In this document: positions 33,251 to 41,326 of the stretch, one piece after another
Numbering within the stretch: the first letter of the stretch is position 1
How the letters are laid out: the number at the start of each line of letters is the position of its first letter
Source of the DNA: Cellulomonas wangleii
GTDB taxonomy: Bacteria; Actinomycetota; Actinomycetes; Actinomycetales; Cellulomonadaceae
Length of the DNA stretch: 64,000 nucleotides
Reading direction: 5' to 3'
NCBI RefSeq assembly: GCF_018388445.1
Contig: NZ_CP074405.1
Coordinates: 434,001-498,000, forward strand
Program-made: the position numbers and the translations under genes
The notes under the pieces: generated by a model
Told to the model about the DNA's origin: nothing
The model's input: only the letters and a program-made list of their open reading frames with translations
Databases searched by the model: none

Positions 33251-34366
33251 ATGCGCACAGACCGTGGGACCGCACGTCGGCTCCTGCGCCACCCGCGCGT
33301 GGAGCTGGCGCTGAAGGCGGCGGTGGCGGCGACCGTCGCGTGGGTGCTGGCGCGGCAGGTCCCGGGCGCGCAGGACTACGCGTTCTACGCGCCCTTCGGA
33401 GCGGTCGCGACGACGTACTCGGCGGTCGTCCGGTCCGTGGCGGAGACCGTGCGGACGGTCGCCGCCATCCTGCTGGGCGGGGCCGTCGGGGTGCTGGCCG
33501 ACGTGGTGCTCGGCCCCGGTGTCGCCGCGATCGCGCTGGTCGTGGGGCTCGGGATGCTGCTCGCCGGCGTGCCGTGGTTCGGTGACGCGCGCTCGTACGT
33601 GCCGGTCGCCGGGATGTTCGTGCTGCTCGTCGGGCAGGGGGAGGAGATCGGCTACACCGCGGCGTACGCCGGGCTGTTCCTGCTGGGGGCCGCGTGCACG
33701 GTGGTCGTCAGCACCGTGCGCCCGGCGCTGCCGCTGGAGCGGACCGACCGCGCGCTGGACGCCCTGCGCGAGGCGTGCGTCGAGCACCTGCGCTCGCTCG
33801 CCGCGGCCATCGACCCGCGTGCCGACGACGACGTCGAGCTCCCGGACCGCGACGAGCTGAGCGGGCCGCTCAACCGCGCGCGGACGGAGGTCGACGAGCT
33901 GCGGCAGGCGGCACGCGGGAACCGCAGGGCGCGGCGCCGGTCCGACGACGTCGCGCGGCGGACCGAGTACTTCCGTGCCCTGCAGCGTGCCGCGCTGCTC
34001 GTCGACGACCTCCAGGCGACGGTCGAGGACCAGCCCTGGGGCCTGAGCGTGGCGCACCTCCCCGAGGAGCTGCGCACACCCACCGCAGACGCCTTGCGCG
34101 AGCTGGCCGCCACGACGGCGGAGGCCGCGACCCACGACGTGGAGCCCGGGCGCCGCCGGTCGGCCGACCGCGCGACCGCCACGCTCGTCTCCGCGCTGCA
34201 CCGCTACGGCGAGCGCGGCGGGTCGGACGCCGTCACGCTCGTCGTCTCGGCCGTCGTGACGACCCTGCGGCGGTCGCTGTCGGCGCTCACACCGTGGGAC
34301 CGCATCCAGCTGTCGACGAGCCCCGCCGAGGCGCTGGAGCTCGAGGACGACCGCACGGACCGCTGA
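33251..34366 (+). CDS. FUSC/aromatic-acid-exporter-family membrane protein
   Basis: This encodes 371 residues from the ATG at 33251. The N-terminal 150 residues hold about six membrane helices in the FUSC pattern (LALKAAVAATVAWVLARQVPG, YAPFGAVATTYSAVVRSVAE, TVRTVAAILLGGAVGVLADVVLG). The C-terminal ~220 residues are a soluble, highly charged helical domain with many Arg/Asp/Glu. Family members export aromatic carboxylic acids or act as fusaric-acid-resistance pumps, and the single half seen here would have to dimerise. The longer frame from 33110 would start inside the palindrome and is rejected. No regulator is adjacent. Confidence 0.85.
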   Translation: MRTDRGTARRLLRHPRVELALKAAVAATVAWVLARQVPGAQDYAFYAPFGAVATTYSAVVRSVAETVRTVAAILLGGAVGVLADVVLGPGVAAIALVVGLGMLLAGVPWFGDARSYVPVAGMFVLLVGQGEEIGYTAAYAGLFLLGAACTVVVSTVRPALPLERTDRALDALREACVEHLRSLAAAIDPRADDDVELPDRDELSGPLNRARTEVDELRQAARGNRRARRRSDDVARRTEYFRALQRAALLVDDLQATVEDQPWGLSVAHLPEELRTPTADALRELAATTAEAATHDVEPGRRRSADRATATLVSALHRYGERGGSDAVTLVVSAVVTTLRRSLSALTPWDRIQLSTSPAEALELEDDRTDR

Positions 34367-34398
34367 GAGGTCGGAGGGCACCGGACACAGCGGTCCCG

Positions 34399-34776
34399 TC
34401 AGCGCGGCGGATCCTCGGCAGCGTTCTCCTGGATCATCACCGGCGACGCGTGGATGCAGATCATCCGCAGGTCGCCGTCGCCGGTGTTGGTGAAGCGGTG
34501 CCACGTGTCGGGCGGCACGACGGCGGTGTCGCCGGTGCGCGCGACGACGTCGTGCTCCCCGATCCGGATCGTCGCCTCACCGTCGAGGACGGACCACGTC
34601 TCGGAGTACGGGTGGCGGTGCAGGACCGGCCCCTGCCCGGGGGCGTTCGTGACGAGGAAGAAGCTGACGCCGGAGCCGTGCTGCGCACCCTCGAACCGCA
34701 GGGTCCGGCTGCCCGCCATGCGCAGCCGGTCGGCGGGGACCACACCGGGGATCGCGGGCTCGTCCTGTCCGACCAC
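34399..34776 (-). CDS. Cupin-domain protein
   Basis: This encodes 125 residues from the GTG at 34776, preceded by AGGGAGG. It is a single cupin barrel: motif 1 is GPVLHRHPYSETWSVLDGEA with the His, His and Glu metal ligands, and motif 2 is PPDTWHRFTNTGDGDL with the last His. It probably binds Fe, Mn or Zn. Small single-domain cupins of this kind include dioxygenase-like and sugar-binding members, and the substrate is unknown. It lies between the FUSC protein and the GH43 gene and could belong with neither. Confidence 0.88.
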   Translation of the reverse strand: MVGQDEPAIPGVVPADRLRMAGSRTLRFEGAQHGSGVSFFLVTNAPGQGPVLHRHPYSETWSVLDGEATIRIGEHDVVARTGDTAVVPPDTWHRFTNTGDGDLRMICIHASPVMIQENAAEDPPR

Positions 34777-34900
34777 GGTGACCGCCTCCCTGCGTCGTGC
34801 CGCTCGGTGCCACCGTACGACCGCGCGCCGACATCGCTCCAGCGCGACGTCGGCGGTCCCGGGACCGTCCGGGAGCCGCCGACGTCGCGCTGCCGTGGCG

Positions 34901-36700
34901 TCAGGCCGCGCGGCTCCACTGGAACGTGCCCGCCGACGTGCACGTGCGCTGCTCGAGCGCGGCGCCGTCGGCCGTCGAGCCGTCGACCACGCCCACGCAC
35001 TTCCCGCTGCGGGTCACCAGCTGCTCGTAGCCGTCGCCCGAGCGCCACGAGAACTGCTGGTTGGTGCCGCCGTGGCAGGTGTACTGGATGAGCCGGGCGC
35101 CGTCGGCACCTGACGCACCGCTGACGTCGAGGCACTTGCCGCTGTGGACGCTGCGCACGGTGACGTAGCCGCCGCCCGCGTCGACCATCTGCCAGCGCTG
35201 CCAGGGCTGGCCGTTGCTCGTCCACTGCCCGACCACCGCGAGGTCGTCGCGGTTGGGGGCCTGGACGTCCATGACCTTGCCGCTGGCGCGGTTGGTGATC
35301 CGGACGTCCGTGGGCGTGGGTGGGGGCGTGGTGTCTCCGCCGCGCGTGAACTGCCAGCTGGTGACGTTGAACAGGCTGCCGCTGCCGCCGGTGAACCGCA
35401 GGACCAGGTCCCGGGTGCCGGTCGCGCCGCTGACGGGGCAGCTGACGGTCGCCCACGTCTGCCAGCCGCCGGTGACGGGCACCGTGCACGTGCCGACCAC
35501 CGGGCCGGACGCGCTGTCGAGGCGCACCTCGATCCGCCCGCCGCTGCCCGCCGACGCGACCCGCGCGGTGAACGTGGCCGCGCCCGTGCCGAACGCGACG
35601 CCCTTCACCCGCAGCCAGTCGCCGTTCTCGATCCACCCGACGTTCATGGCGCCCTCGGTGGCCGGTTCCGTCTCCAGGCCGCTGGCCCACGCCATCGTCT
35701 CGGCCTGCTGGATGACGTACGGGTCGAGCGGCTCGATCTGCGGTGGCCCCGCGGTCGTCATGCTGAGCTGGGGGATGGACCCGTCGGCGCCGTAGGAGAA
35801 CTGCTCGACGGCGACCGAGCGGGTGAACCCGCCCCCGCCGGGCAGTGCACCGTTGTGGTAGAAGAAGTACGACCTGCCCCGGTAGTCGACGACGCCCGGG
35901 TGGTTGGTGAAGCTGCCGCCCTGCCGGGCCATCACCGTCCCCCGGTAGGTCCACGGGCCGGTCGGCGTGGGGGACGTGGAGTAGCCGATGAACTCGCTGC
36001 AGCACTCGGCGGCGAACACGTTGTAGTAGGTGCCGTTGCGCTTGTAGACCCACGGGCCCTCCTCGTAGAGGGTGGGCCGCTGCGCGACGTTGCCGGGGCG
36101 GGTGCCGAAGCCCACGGTGGTGAGCGGGATCCGGGCGGGGCTGCCGGCGAGCGACACCATGTCGCGGTTGAGCCGCACGACCCAGAGGTTCGGGTTGCCG
36201 TAGTAGAGGTACGCCTGCCCGTCGTCGTCGATCATCACGCTCGGGTCGATCTCGGCGTTGTCGACCAGGGGTCGGCCGATCGCGTCGCGGAACGGCCCGG
36301 TGGGGCTGTCGGACACCCCGACGCCGATGGCGTTGCCGCCGCCGCGCTTGACGACCGGGACGTAGAAGTAGAACCGCCCGTCCCGTTCGACGACCTGACC
36401 GGCCCAGGCGTCGGACTGCGCCCACGAGAACGTCGCCAGGCTCATGGGGGAGCCGTGGTCGGTCCAGTTCGCCATGTCGGTCGTCGAGTACACCCGCCAG
36501 TCCTTCATGGTGAACCAGGTCGAGCCGTCCTCGTCGTGGGTCGTGTAGACGTACAGCCGGCCGTCGTGCACGAGCGGGGCCGGGTCGGCCGTGTAGATCG
36601 TCTGGACGATCGGGTTGTCCGCCTGCGCCGGGACGGCGAGGGCGACGGGTGCGAGCAGGGCCGCCGCCGCCAGCGCGGCGACCCGCCACCGCCGGCTCAT
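34901..36700 (-). CDS. Secreted GH43 glycosidase with CBM6 and ricin-type lectin domains
   Basis: This encodes 599 residues. A signal peptide (1-27, cleavage after AQA) is followed by a five-bladed GH43 propeller: catalytic base Asp39 in TADPAPLVHDG, the pKa-tuning Asp in EIDPSVMIDDDGQAY and the acid Glu in YEEGPWVYKRNG. A CBM6 (about 330-470; VGWIENGDWLRVKGVAF, GTRDLVLRFTG) and a ricin-type beta-trefoil (about 478-599) follow. It likely removes arabinose, xylose or galactose units from hemicellulose outside the cell. Its ATG overlaps the stop of the alpha-galactosidase in ATGA, so both are made from one transcript under the LacI-type operator at 38525. Confidence 0.93.
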   Translation of the reverse strand: MSRRWRVAALAAAALLAPVALAVPAQADNPIVQTIYTADPAPLVHDGRLYVYTTHDEDGSTWFTMKDWRVYSTTDMANWTDHGSPMSLATFSWAQSDAWAGQVVERDGRFYFYVPVVKRGGGNAIGVGVSDSPTGPFRDAIGRPLVDNAEIDPSVMIDDDGQAYLYYGNPNLWVVRLNRDMVSLAGSPARIPLTTVGFGTRPGNVAQRPTLYEEGPWVYKRNGTYYNVFAAECCSEFIGYSTSPTPTGPWTYRGTVMARQGGSFTNHPGVVDYRGRSYFFYHNGALPGGGGFTRSVAVEQFSYGADGSIPQLSMTTAGPPQIEPLDPYVIQQAETMAWASGLETEPATEGAMNVGWIENGDWLRVKGVAFGTGAATFTARVASAGSGGRIEVRLDSASGPVVGTCTVPVTGGWQTWATVSCPVSGATGTRDLVLRFTGGSGSLFNVTSWQFTRGGDTTPPPTPTDVRITNRASGKVMDVQAPNRDDLAVVGQWTSNGQPWQRWQMVDAGGGYVTVRSVHSGKCLDVSGASGADGARLIQYTCHGGTNQQFSWRSGDGYEQLVTRSGKCVGVVDGSTADGAALEQRTCTSAGTFQWSRAA

Positions 36701-38385
36701 CGTCGGCTCCAGACCTGGTTGGCGGACCCGGAGCAGTGCCAGAGCAGGACCCCGGTGCCGTTGGCGGTGAGGTTGCGGTCGACGTCCAGGCACAGGCCCG
36801 TCGCGACGTTGCGGACGGTGCCGTTGGACTCGAGCGTCCACTGCTGGTTGGTGCCCCCGTGGCAGTCGTAGAGCTGCACGGCCGTGCCGGCGGCCGCCCC
36901 GGTTGGGGCGTCCAGGCAGCGGCCCAGCACGCGCAGCTGGGCCCCGCTGACCTCCCAGCGCTGGTTGGCCCCGCCGTGGCAGTCCCAGATCACCGGCTTG
37001 GTGCCGTTCGTCGTCGCACCGTTCGGCGCGTCGAGGCAGCGGCCGGACGCGGCGCTGACCAGCATGGACGTCGAGCTCGTCGGCGGCGGGTCGGTCGGCG
37101 GCGGGGTCGTCGTGCCCGGCGTGACGCGGTAGAGCGCGACGCCGTGCGCGGGGACGGTCGCGGTGATCCGGTCGGACGTCTGGCCCGACGCACCGGTCCA
37201 CAGCTCGCGGTACGACGCGGTCCCCGCCGGCAGGCCGGCCTCGACGAGCGTCGCGGAGATGCTGCGGGCGCTGTTGCCGCGGTTGAGCAGCGCGACCGCC
37301 GCCGACCCGTCGGCCAGGGGCTTGGCCCAGACCTCGGCGTCGCCGTCGTCCCGCACCCGGTCGGCCTGGCGCACCAGCGGGTCCTGGTCGATGGCCAGCA
37401 CGTCACGGTTGGTGAGGACCGCCCGCACGTCGGCGCTCATGTTGCGGATGTCGTTGCCCGCGATGAGCGGTGCCGACAGCATCGCCCACATGCTCATGTG
37501 GGCGCGGTTCTCGGTGGGCGTCAGGGTGTTGCGGACGCCGACCATGAGCATGTCCGGGTCGTTGTACTGCCCCGGCCGCGTCCACTCCCGCATCGGCTCG
37601 ATGACGTCCAGCGCCTCGGTGATGCCGACGAAGCACCACTGGTCCGACGGCGGGCAGCCGGTCGACCAGGCGTCCTTGAGGTCCTCCGACGTGCGCCACA
37701 TGTCCGCGAACGCACCCCAACCGGAGTACGTCGGCGCCGTGTTGTCGTGCGCGCTGTTGGGGTTGATCGAGTAGACGATGGGGCGACCGGTGGCCTTGAG
37801 CGCGTCGCCGAACTTCTTGAACAGGGCCGCCTGCTCCTGCACGTTCCCGCGCGGGTCGCACCAGTCGTGCTTGACGTAGTCGACGCCCCACGACGCGAAC
37901 AGCTGCGCGTCGCGCGTCTCGTTGCCGTTGGACGACGTGCCGGGGCGGTTGTTGAAGTACTGGTCGCACGTCTTCTCGCGCGGGGCGTGGTACAGCCCGA
38001 ACTTCAGGCCCTTGGAGTGGATGTAGTCCCCGAGCGCCTTCATGCCGGACGGGAACCGCGACGTGTCGGGGCGCAGGTTGCCGTCGGGACCGCGGGTGTC
38101 CTGCATCCAGCAGTCGTCGACGACGACGTACTGGTAGCCCGCGGCCGCCATGCCGGAGCTGACCATCGCGTCCGCCGCCTGGCGGATCATCTGCTCGTTG
38201 ATGTTGCAGTAGAAGGTGTTCCAGCTGTTCCAGCCGAGCGGCGGCAGGGGAGCCGGCTCCTGGACGGTGGGCGTCGCGGCGGCGGCGGGCGCGGCGGGCG
38301 CGACGACGGCGGCGGCGGGCGCGGCGAGCAGGGCCAGGACGAGGGCGAGCATGCGGAGCCTGGAGCGAGGACGGGTGCGTGACAC
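36697..38385 (-). CDS. Secreted GH27 alpha-galactosidase with ricin-type lectin domain
   Basis: This encodes 562 residues from the GTG at 38385, which has AGGAG upstream. Signal peptide 1-38. The GH27 barrel starts at PPLGWNSWNTFYCNINEQ; the nucleophile is Asp174 in YVKHDWCD and the acid/base is probably Asp235 in MWRTSEDL; RPGQYNDPDMLMVG closes the barrel. A beta-sandwich and a Thr-Pro linker follow, then a ricin-type lectin domain (about 435-562) with three QxW repeats. It removes alpha-1,6-galactose from galactomannan or melibiose-type oligosaccharides, extracellularly. It is the first gene of a coupled pair with the GH43 enzyme. Confidence 0.94.
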   Translation of the reverse strand: MSRTRPRSRLRMLALVLALLAAPAAAVVAPAAPAAAATPTVQEPAPLPPLGWNSWNTFYCNINEQMIRQAADAMVSSGMAAAGYQYVVVDDCWMQDTRGPDGNLRPDTSRFPSGMKALGDYIHSKGLKFGLYHAPREKTCDQYFNNRPGTSSNGNETRDAQLFASWGVDYVKHDWCDPRGNVQEQAALFKKFGDALKATGRPIVYSINPNSAHDNTAPTYSGWGAFADMWRTSEDLKDAWSTGCPPSDQWCFVGITEALDVIEPMREWTRPGQYNDPDMLMVGVRNTLTPTENRAHMSMWAMLSAPLIAGNDIRNMSADVRAVLTNRDVLAIDQDPLVRQADRVRDDGDAEVWAKPLADGSAAVALLNRGNSARSISATLVEAGLPAGTASYRELWTGASGQTSDRITATVPAHGVALYRVTPGTTTPPPTDPPPTSSTSMLVSAASGRCLDAPNGATTNGTKPVIWDCHGGANQRWEVSGAQLRVLGRCLDAPTGAAAGTAVQLYDCHGGTNQQWTLESNGTVRNVATGLCLDVDRNLTANGTGVLLWHCSGSANQVWSRR

Positions 38386-38524
38386 GGAGGTCTCCTCGGT
38401 GGACGTGGCCCGCGGACGGGCCGGACCTACCCCGCGGACGTCGGTGTCCACCGGGCGTCACGGGTGGGCGCCGAGTCACCCGGGCGTCGTCCCGACGCCG
38501 ACGTGTCACGCGTCCGACCCAGCC

Positions 38525-38536
38525 GTGAACGTTCAC
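38525..38536. promoter_or_regulatory. LacI-type operator GTGAACGTTCAC
   Basis: This perfect 12-bp palindrome lies 140 bp upstream of the GH27 start. It is identical to the site at 6651-6662 before the SGNH esterase. Sharing by two lectin-tagged secreted hydrolase transcription units points to one sugar-responsive repressor. Confidence 0.65.
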
Positions 38537-38740
38537 AACGGCCTCACGGTGGCGTAGCAGGACGACGGCATCCAGTGGTGAAACGCTTCGACGTTGCACG
38601 GGCACCTGCGCGCCGATATGGGAGCCCGTTTCTGCGGAATCGGGCCAGAATGCCCGAAAAATGCCGTTCAGGTCGCGTGGTCGACTCCGGGGTGCAACCG
38701 TTGCGGTTCACGCACAACCGTTCCCTCACTGGAGGCTTTC

Positions 38741-39238
38741 ATGGCTGCACCCCGCACAAACGGTGGCAACGCCACCCACGAGCCTCGCCGCGCGGCGACC
38801 ACCGGCCTGGTCGTCGCCGCCCTCGGGATCGTGCTGTTCAACATCTCGCCCCTGCTCAACTGGGTGAACCCGGGCGGCGACGCCGACCCGAGGACGGGCT
38901 ACGAGACCGACTCCGTCGTCCCTTTCATCGCCTACCTGGGCCTCGGGCTGCTCATCGCCCTGCTCTACGCGAACAAGCTGGCCCGGCGCGGCCAGCACCG
39001 CGGCCTCACGCTGGTCACCATGGCCGTCGGCATCGCCGCGGCCATCCAGTGCCTGGCCTTCGCGATCAACCCGATGGGCGGCCTCGAGCGCGGTGACGGT
39101 CTGGCGACCGACATCGGCGTGTGGGTCGGCCTGATCGGTGCGGCGGTCTGGGCCGTCGGCGCCTTCCTGCTGGCCAAGGACGTGGAGGGTGACGACCGCG
39201 TCGACACCTACCAGCAGGACGCCGCCGCCACGCGCTGA
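38741..39238 (+). CDS. Four-helix membrane protein
   Basis: This encodes 165 residues from the ATG at 38741, which follows GGAGG. The four predicted membrane helices are TGLVVAALGIVLFNISPLL, VVPFIAYLGLGLLIALLYA, LTLVTMAVGIAAAIQCLAFA and IGVWVGLIGAAVWAVGAFLL. Both ends are polar. No family is recognised and no catalytic residues stand out. It is followed by a good hairpin terminator, so it is probably a single-gene unit. Confidence 0.85.
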   Translation: MAAPRTNGGNATHEPRRAATTGLVVAALGIVLFNISPLLNWVNPGGDADPRTGYETDSVVPFIAYLGLGLLIALLYANKLARRGQHRGLTLVTMAVGIAAAIQCLAFAINPMGGLERGDGLATDIGVWVGLIGAAVWAVGAFLLAKDVEGDDRVDTYQQDAAATR

Positions 39239-39248
39239 CACGTCCTGA

Positions 39249-39289
39249 CGAGCGGTGGAAGGGGCGCGCGGCGTCCCTTCCACCGCTCG
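39249..39289 (+). terminator. Hairpin terminator after the membrane protein gene
   Basis: The arms CGAGCGGTGGAAGGG (39249-39263) and its exact complement (39275-39289) enclose an 11-nt loop, 10 bp after the stop. There is no T-run. Confidence 0.8.
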
Positions 39290-39355
39290 CGCTGTCGGTG
39301 CAACCCCGCGGGCACTTCTCGTGCGGTCGTCCAGCAGGCGTGGCACCCTCATCGC

Positions 39356-40627
39356 GTGACGCCCGCACCAGTCGACATCTCTGCCTTGCTCACCGCCGCG
39401 GAGGACGTCTCCCCGGCCGACGCGATGTCGGCCGCGGCGGACGCCCTGCGGCGGAGCCTCGGCGTCGAGTCGGCCACGTTCCTGATCGCCGACGCGGCGG
39501 GGAACACCCTCATCGACCACGGCGACCCCGCCACACGCTTCTCGCTCGACGGCACCGACCCGGGGCGGGCGTGGCGCGGGCAGTGCATCATCCACGACGC
39601 CGCGCGCCGGCGCGCGTACGCACCCGTCACCGTGCGGGGCGACGCCCTGGGCGTCCTGGCGGTGCAGCTGCCGCCGAGCGACGCGACGGCGGACGGCGGG
39701 GGAGACGGCGGGGAGGAGCGTCCTGACGCCGCCGACGGCGAGCTCGACCCGGTCCGCGCCGAGCAGCTCGCGGCCGTCGCCCACGCCCTGGCCTACGTGC
39801 TGGTCGCGAACCAGCGGCACACCGACACCTACGAGACGGCCATGCGCTCGGCCGAGTTCACCCTGCCCCGTGAGATCCAGCGTCGGCTGCTGCCGTTGGG
39901 CTTCGTGTGCGAGGGAGGGTCCTTCACGATCGCCGGCTGGCTCGAGCCCTCGGCCAGCGCGGCCGGCGACACCTTCGACTACGTGGCGTCCGGCGACCGT
40001 CTGATCGCCACCCTCACCGATGCCACCGGGCACGACCTGAACGCCGCTCTCATCGCGACGCTCACGGTGAACGCGCTGCGCAACGCCCGCCGGCAGGGCG
40101 CCGACCTGGTCGAGCAGGCGCACGCCGCCAACATGGCCCTCATCGACCAGGGCGTCCCCCACGGCGGTGCCTACGTCACCGGGATGCTCCTCGAGATCGA
40201 CCTCCGGTCCGTGGACGACAAGGAGGGCAGCGGCGAGGGCGCCGTGGTCCGGATCATCAACGCCGGGCACCCCGGCGCGCTCCTGCTCCACGACGGTCAC
40301 GTCACGACCGTCGCTCCCGCCAACAACCCGCTGCTCGGGATGCGGCCGCACGAGTACCAGGCTCAGGAGATCGAGATGTACCCGGGAGACCGGCTCCTGC
40401 TGATGACCGACGGCATGCTCGAGCGCAGCGCCGCCGCGTTCGACCTGCCCGCCGCACTGCGCGACACGGCGGACCAGCACCCCCGCAACGTCGCGCAGGA
40501 CATCTCGCGCATGTTCCTCGAGAAGGTCGGCGCCGACGTCCAGGACGACGCCGCCCTGCTGCTGCTCGAGTGGCACGGCGGCTCCACGCACCGCCGGACC
40601 CGCCACGGGGCGGACGCCGCCCGGTAG
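39356..40627 (+). CDS. SpoIIE-type PP2C serine phosphatase with GAF-like N-terminus
   Basis: This encodes 423 residues from the GTG at 39356. The N-terminal ~160 residues look like a divergent GAF sensor domain ([35 protein letters not shown]). The C-terminal half is a SpoIIE/RsbU phosphatase: [25 protein letters not shown] with metal-binding Asp, [28 protein letters not shown] and [10 protein letters not shown]. Such proteins dephosphorylate anti-anti-sigma factors to switch on a stress sigma factor. No partner switch genes are nearby, so the target is unknown. It is cytosolic, with no membrane helix. Confidence 0.9.
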   Translation: MTPAPVDISALLTAAEDVSPADAMSAAADALRRSLGVESATFLIADAAGNTLIDHGDPATRFSLDGTDPGRAWRGQCIIHDAARRRAYAPVTVRGDALGVLAVQLPPSDATADGGGDGGEERPDAADGELDPVRAEQLAAVAHALAYVLVANQRHTDTYETAMRSAEFTLPREIQRRLLPLGFVCEGGSFTIAGWLEPSASAAGDTFDYVASGDRLIATLTDATGHDLNAALIATLTVNALRNARRQGADLVEQAHAANMALIDQGVPHGGAYVTGMLLEIDLRSVDDKEGSGEGAVVRIINAGHPGALLLHDGHVTTVAPANNPLLGMRPHEYQAQEIEMYPGDRLLLMTDGMLERSAAAFDLPAALRDTADQHPRNVAQDISRMFLEKVGADVQDDAALLLLEWHGGSTHRRTRHGADAAR

Positions 40628-40666
40628 GCCCGGCAGCGGCTGACGTGCGCACGCGGGCCGGGACGG

Positions 40667-41215
40667 TCAGGGCCGCAGCCCCGCGAGCGCGATCGTCAGC
40701 CCGCGGTCCAGCGCGGGGCCGCGCTCGTCGTCGTCCTGGGACGCGAGCAGACCTTCGACCATCATCAGGACGAGGTGGATGTCGGCGACCGTGACGTCGG
40801 CGGAGATCTCGCCCAGGTCGATGGCATCGGCCAGCGGCCGGGTCACCAGGGTGCCGATGCGTTCGCCCAGGGCGTCGAGGTGGCCGGCGGCGTCGGGCGC
40901 CGAGCGCAGCAGGGGGAACAGGCCCGCGAGGCGGCGCTGGCCCTCGGCGATGCGTCGCACGACGGCCTCGAACGCGCCGGGCTGCCCCGCGCGCTCGGTG
41001 GCGAGCCGCGCGGCGTCGTCGAGGTGCTGCCCGTAGAGCCCGGCCGCGAGCGCGTACCGGTCGGGGAAGTGGCGGTAGACGGTCGCGCGGCCCACCCCCG
41101 CCTCGCGGGCGACCTCGCTGAGCGGGGCGGTCAGACCCTGGGCGGCGAAGACGCGCTCGGCCGCGGCGATGACGGCGGCGCGGTTGCGCGCGGCGTCCCG
41201 TCGCGCGGAGGTCAC
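40667..41215 (-). CDS. TetR-family repressor
   Basis: This encodes 182 residues from the GTG at 41215. The N-terminal HTH is RAAVIAAAERVFAAQGL followed by PLSEVAREAGVGRATVYRHFPDR. The C-terminal helical ligand domain is poorly conserved, as usual. It is divergent from the FMN/FAD oxidoreductase gene, and a perfect 10-bp-arm palindrome lies between the two start codons. It therefore almost certainly controls that oxidoreductase and itself; the inducer is likely the enzyme's enone or enoate-type substrate (inference). Confidence 0.9.
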   Translation of the reverse strand: MTSARRDAARNRAAVIAAAERVFAAQGLTAPLSEVAREAGVGRATVYRHFPDRYALAAGLYGQHLDDAARLATERAGQPGAFEAVVRRIAEGQRRLAGLFPLLRSAPDAAGHLDALGERIGTLVTRPLADAIDLGEISADVTVADIHLVLMMVEGLLASQDDDERGPALDRGLTIALAGLRP

Positions 41216-41277
41216 CCACGAAGTCTAGGACGTTGATCCCCGGCGTCGCGGGCGGGCCGCCGCAATACTCGGGAACA

Positions 41278-41301
41278 GAAACGGACGCGGCCGTCCGTTT
41301 C
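41278..41301. promoter_or_regulatory. TetR operator between divergent genes
   Basis: GAAACGGACG-CGGC-CGTCCGTTTC is a perfect inverted repeat, 26 bp before the oxidoreductase GTG and 63 bp from the repressor start. Confidence 0.85.
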
Positions 41302-41326
41302 GATCCCTTCCCTGATCGGAGCCCTT

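Noticed and set aside
36649..38382. 577-residue plus-strand open frame opposite the alpha-galactosidase
   Set aside because: It is antisense shadow; the minus strand has complete GH27 and lectin motifs.
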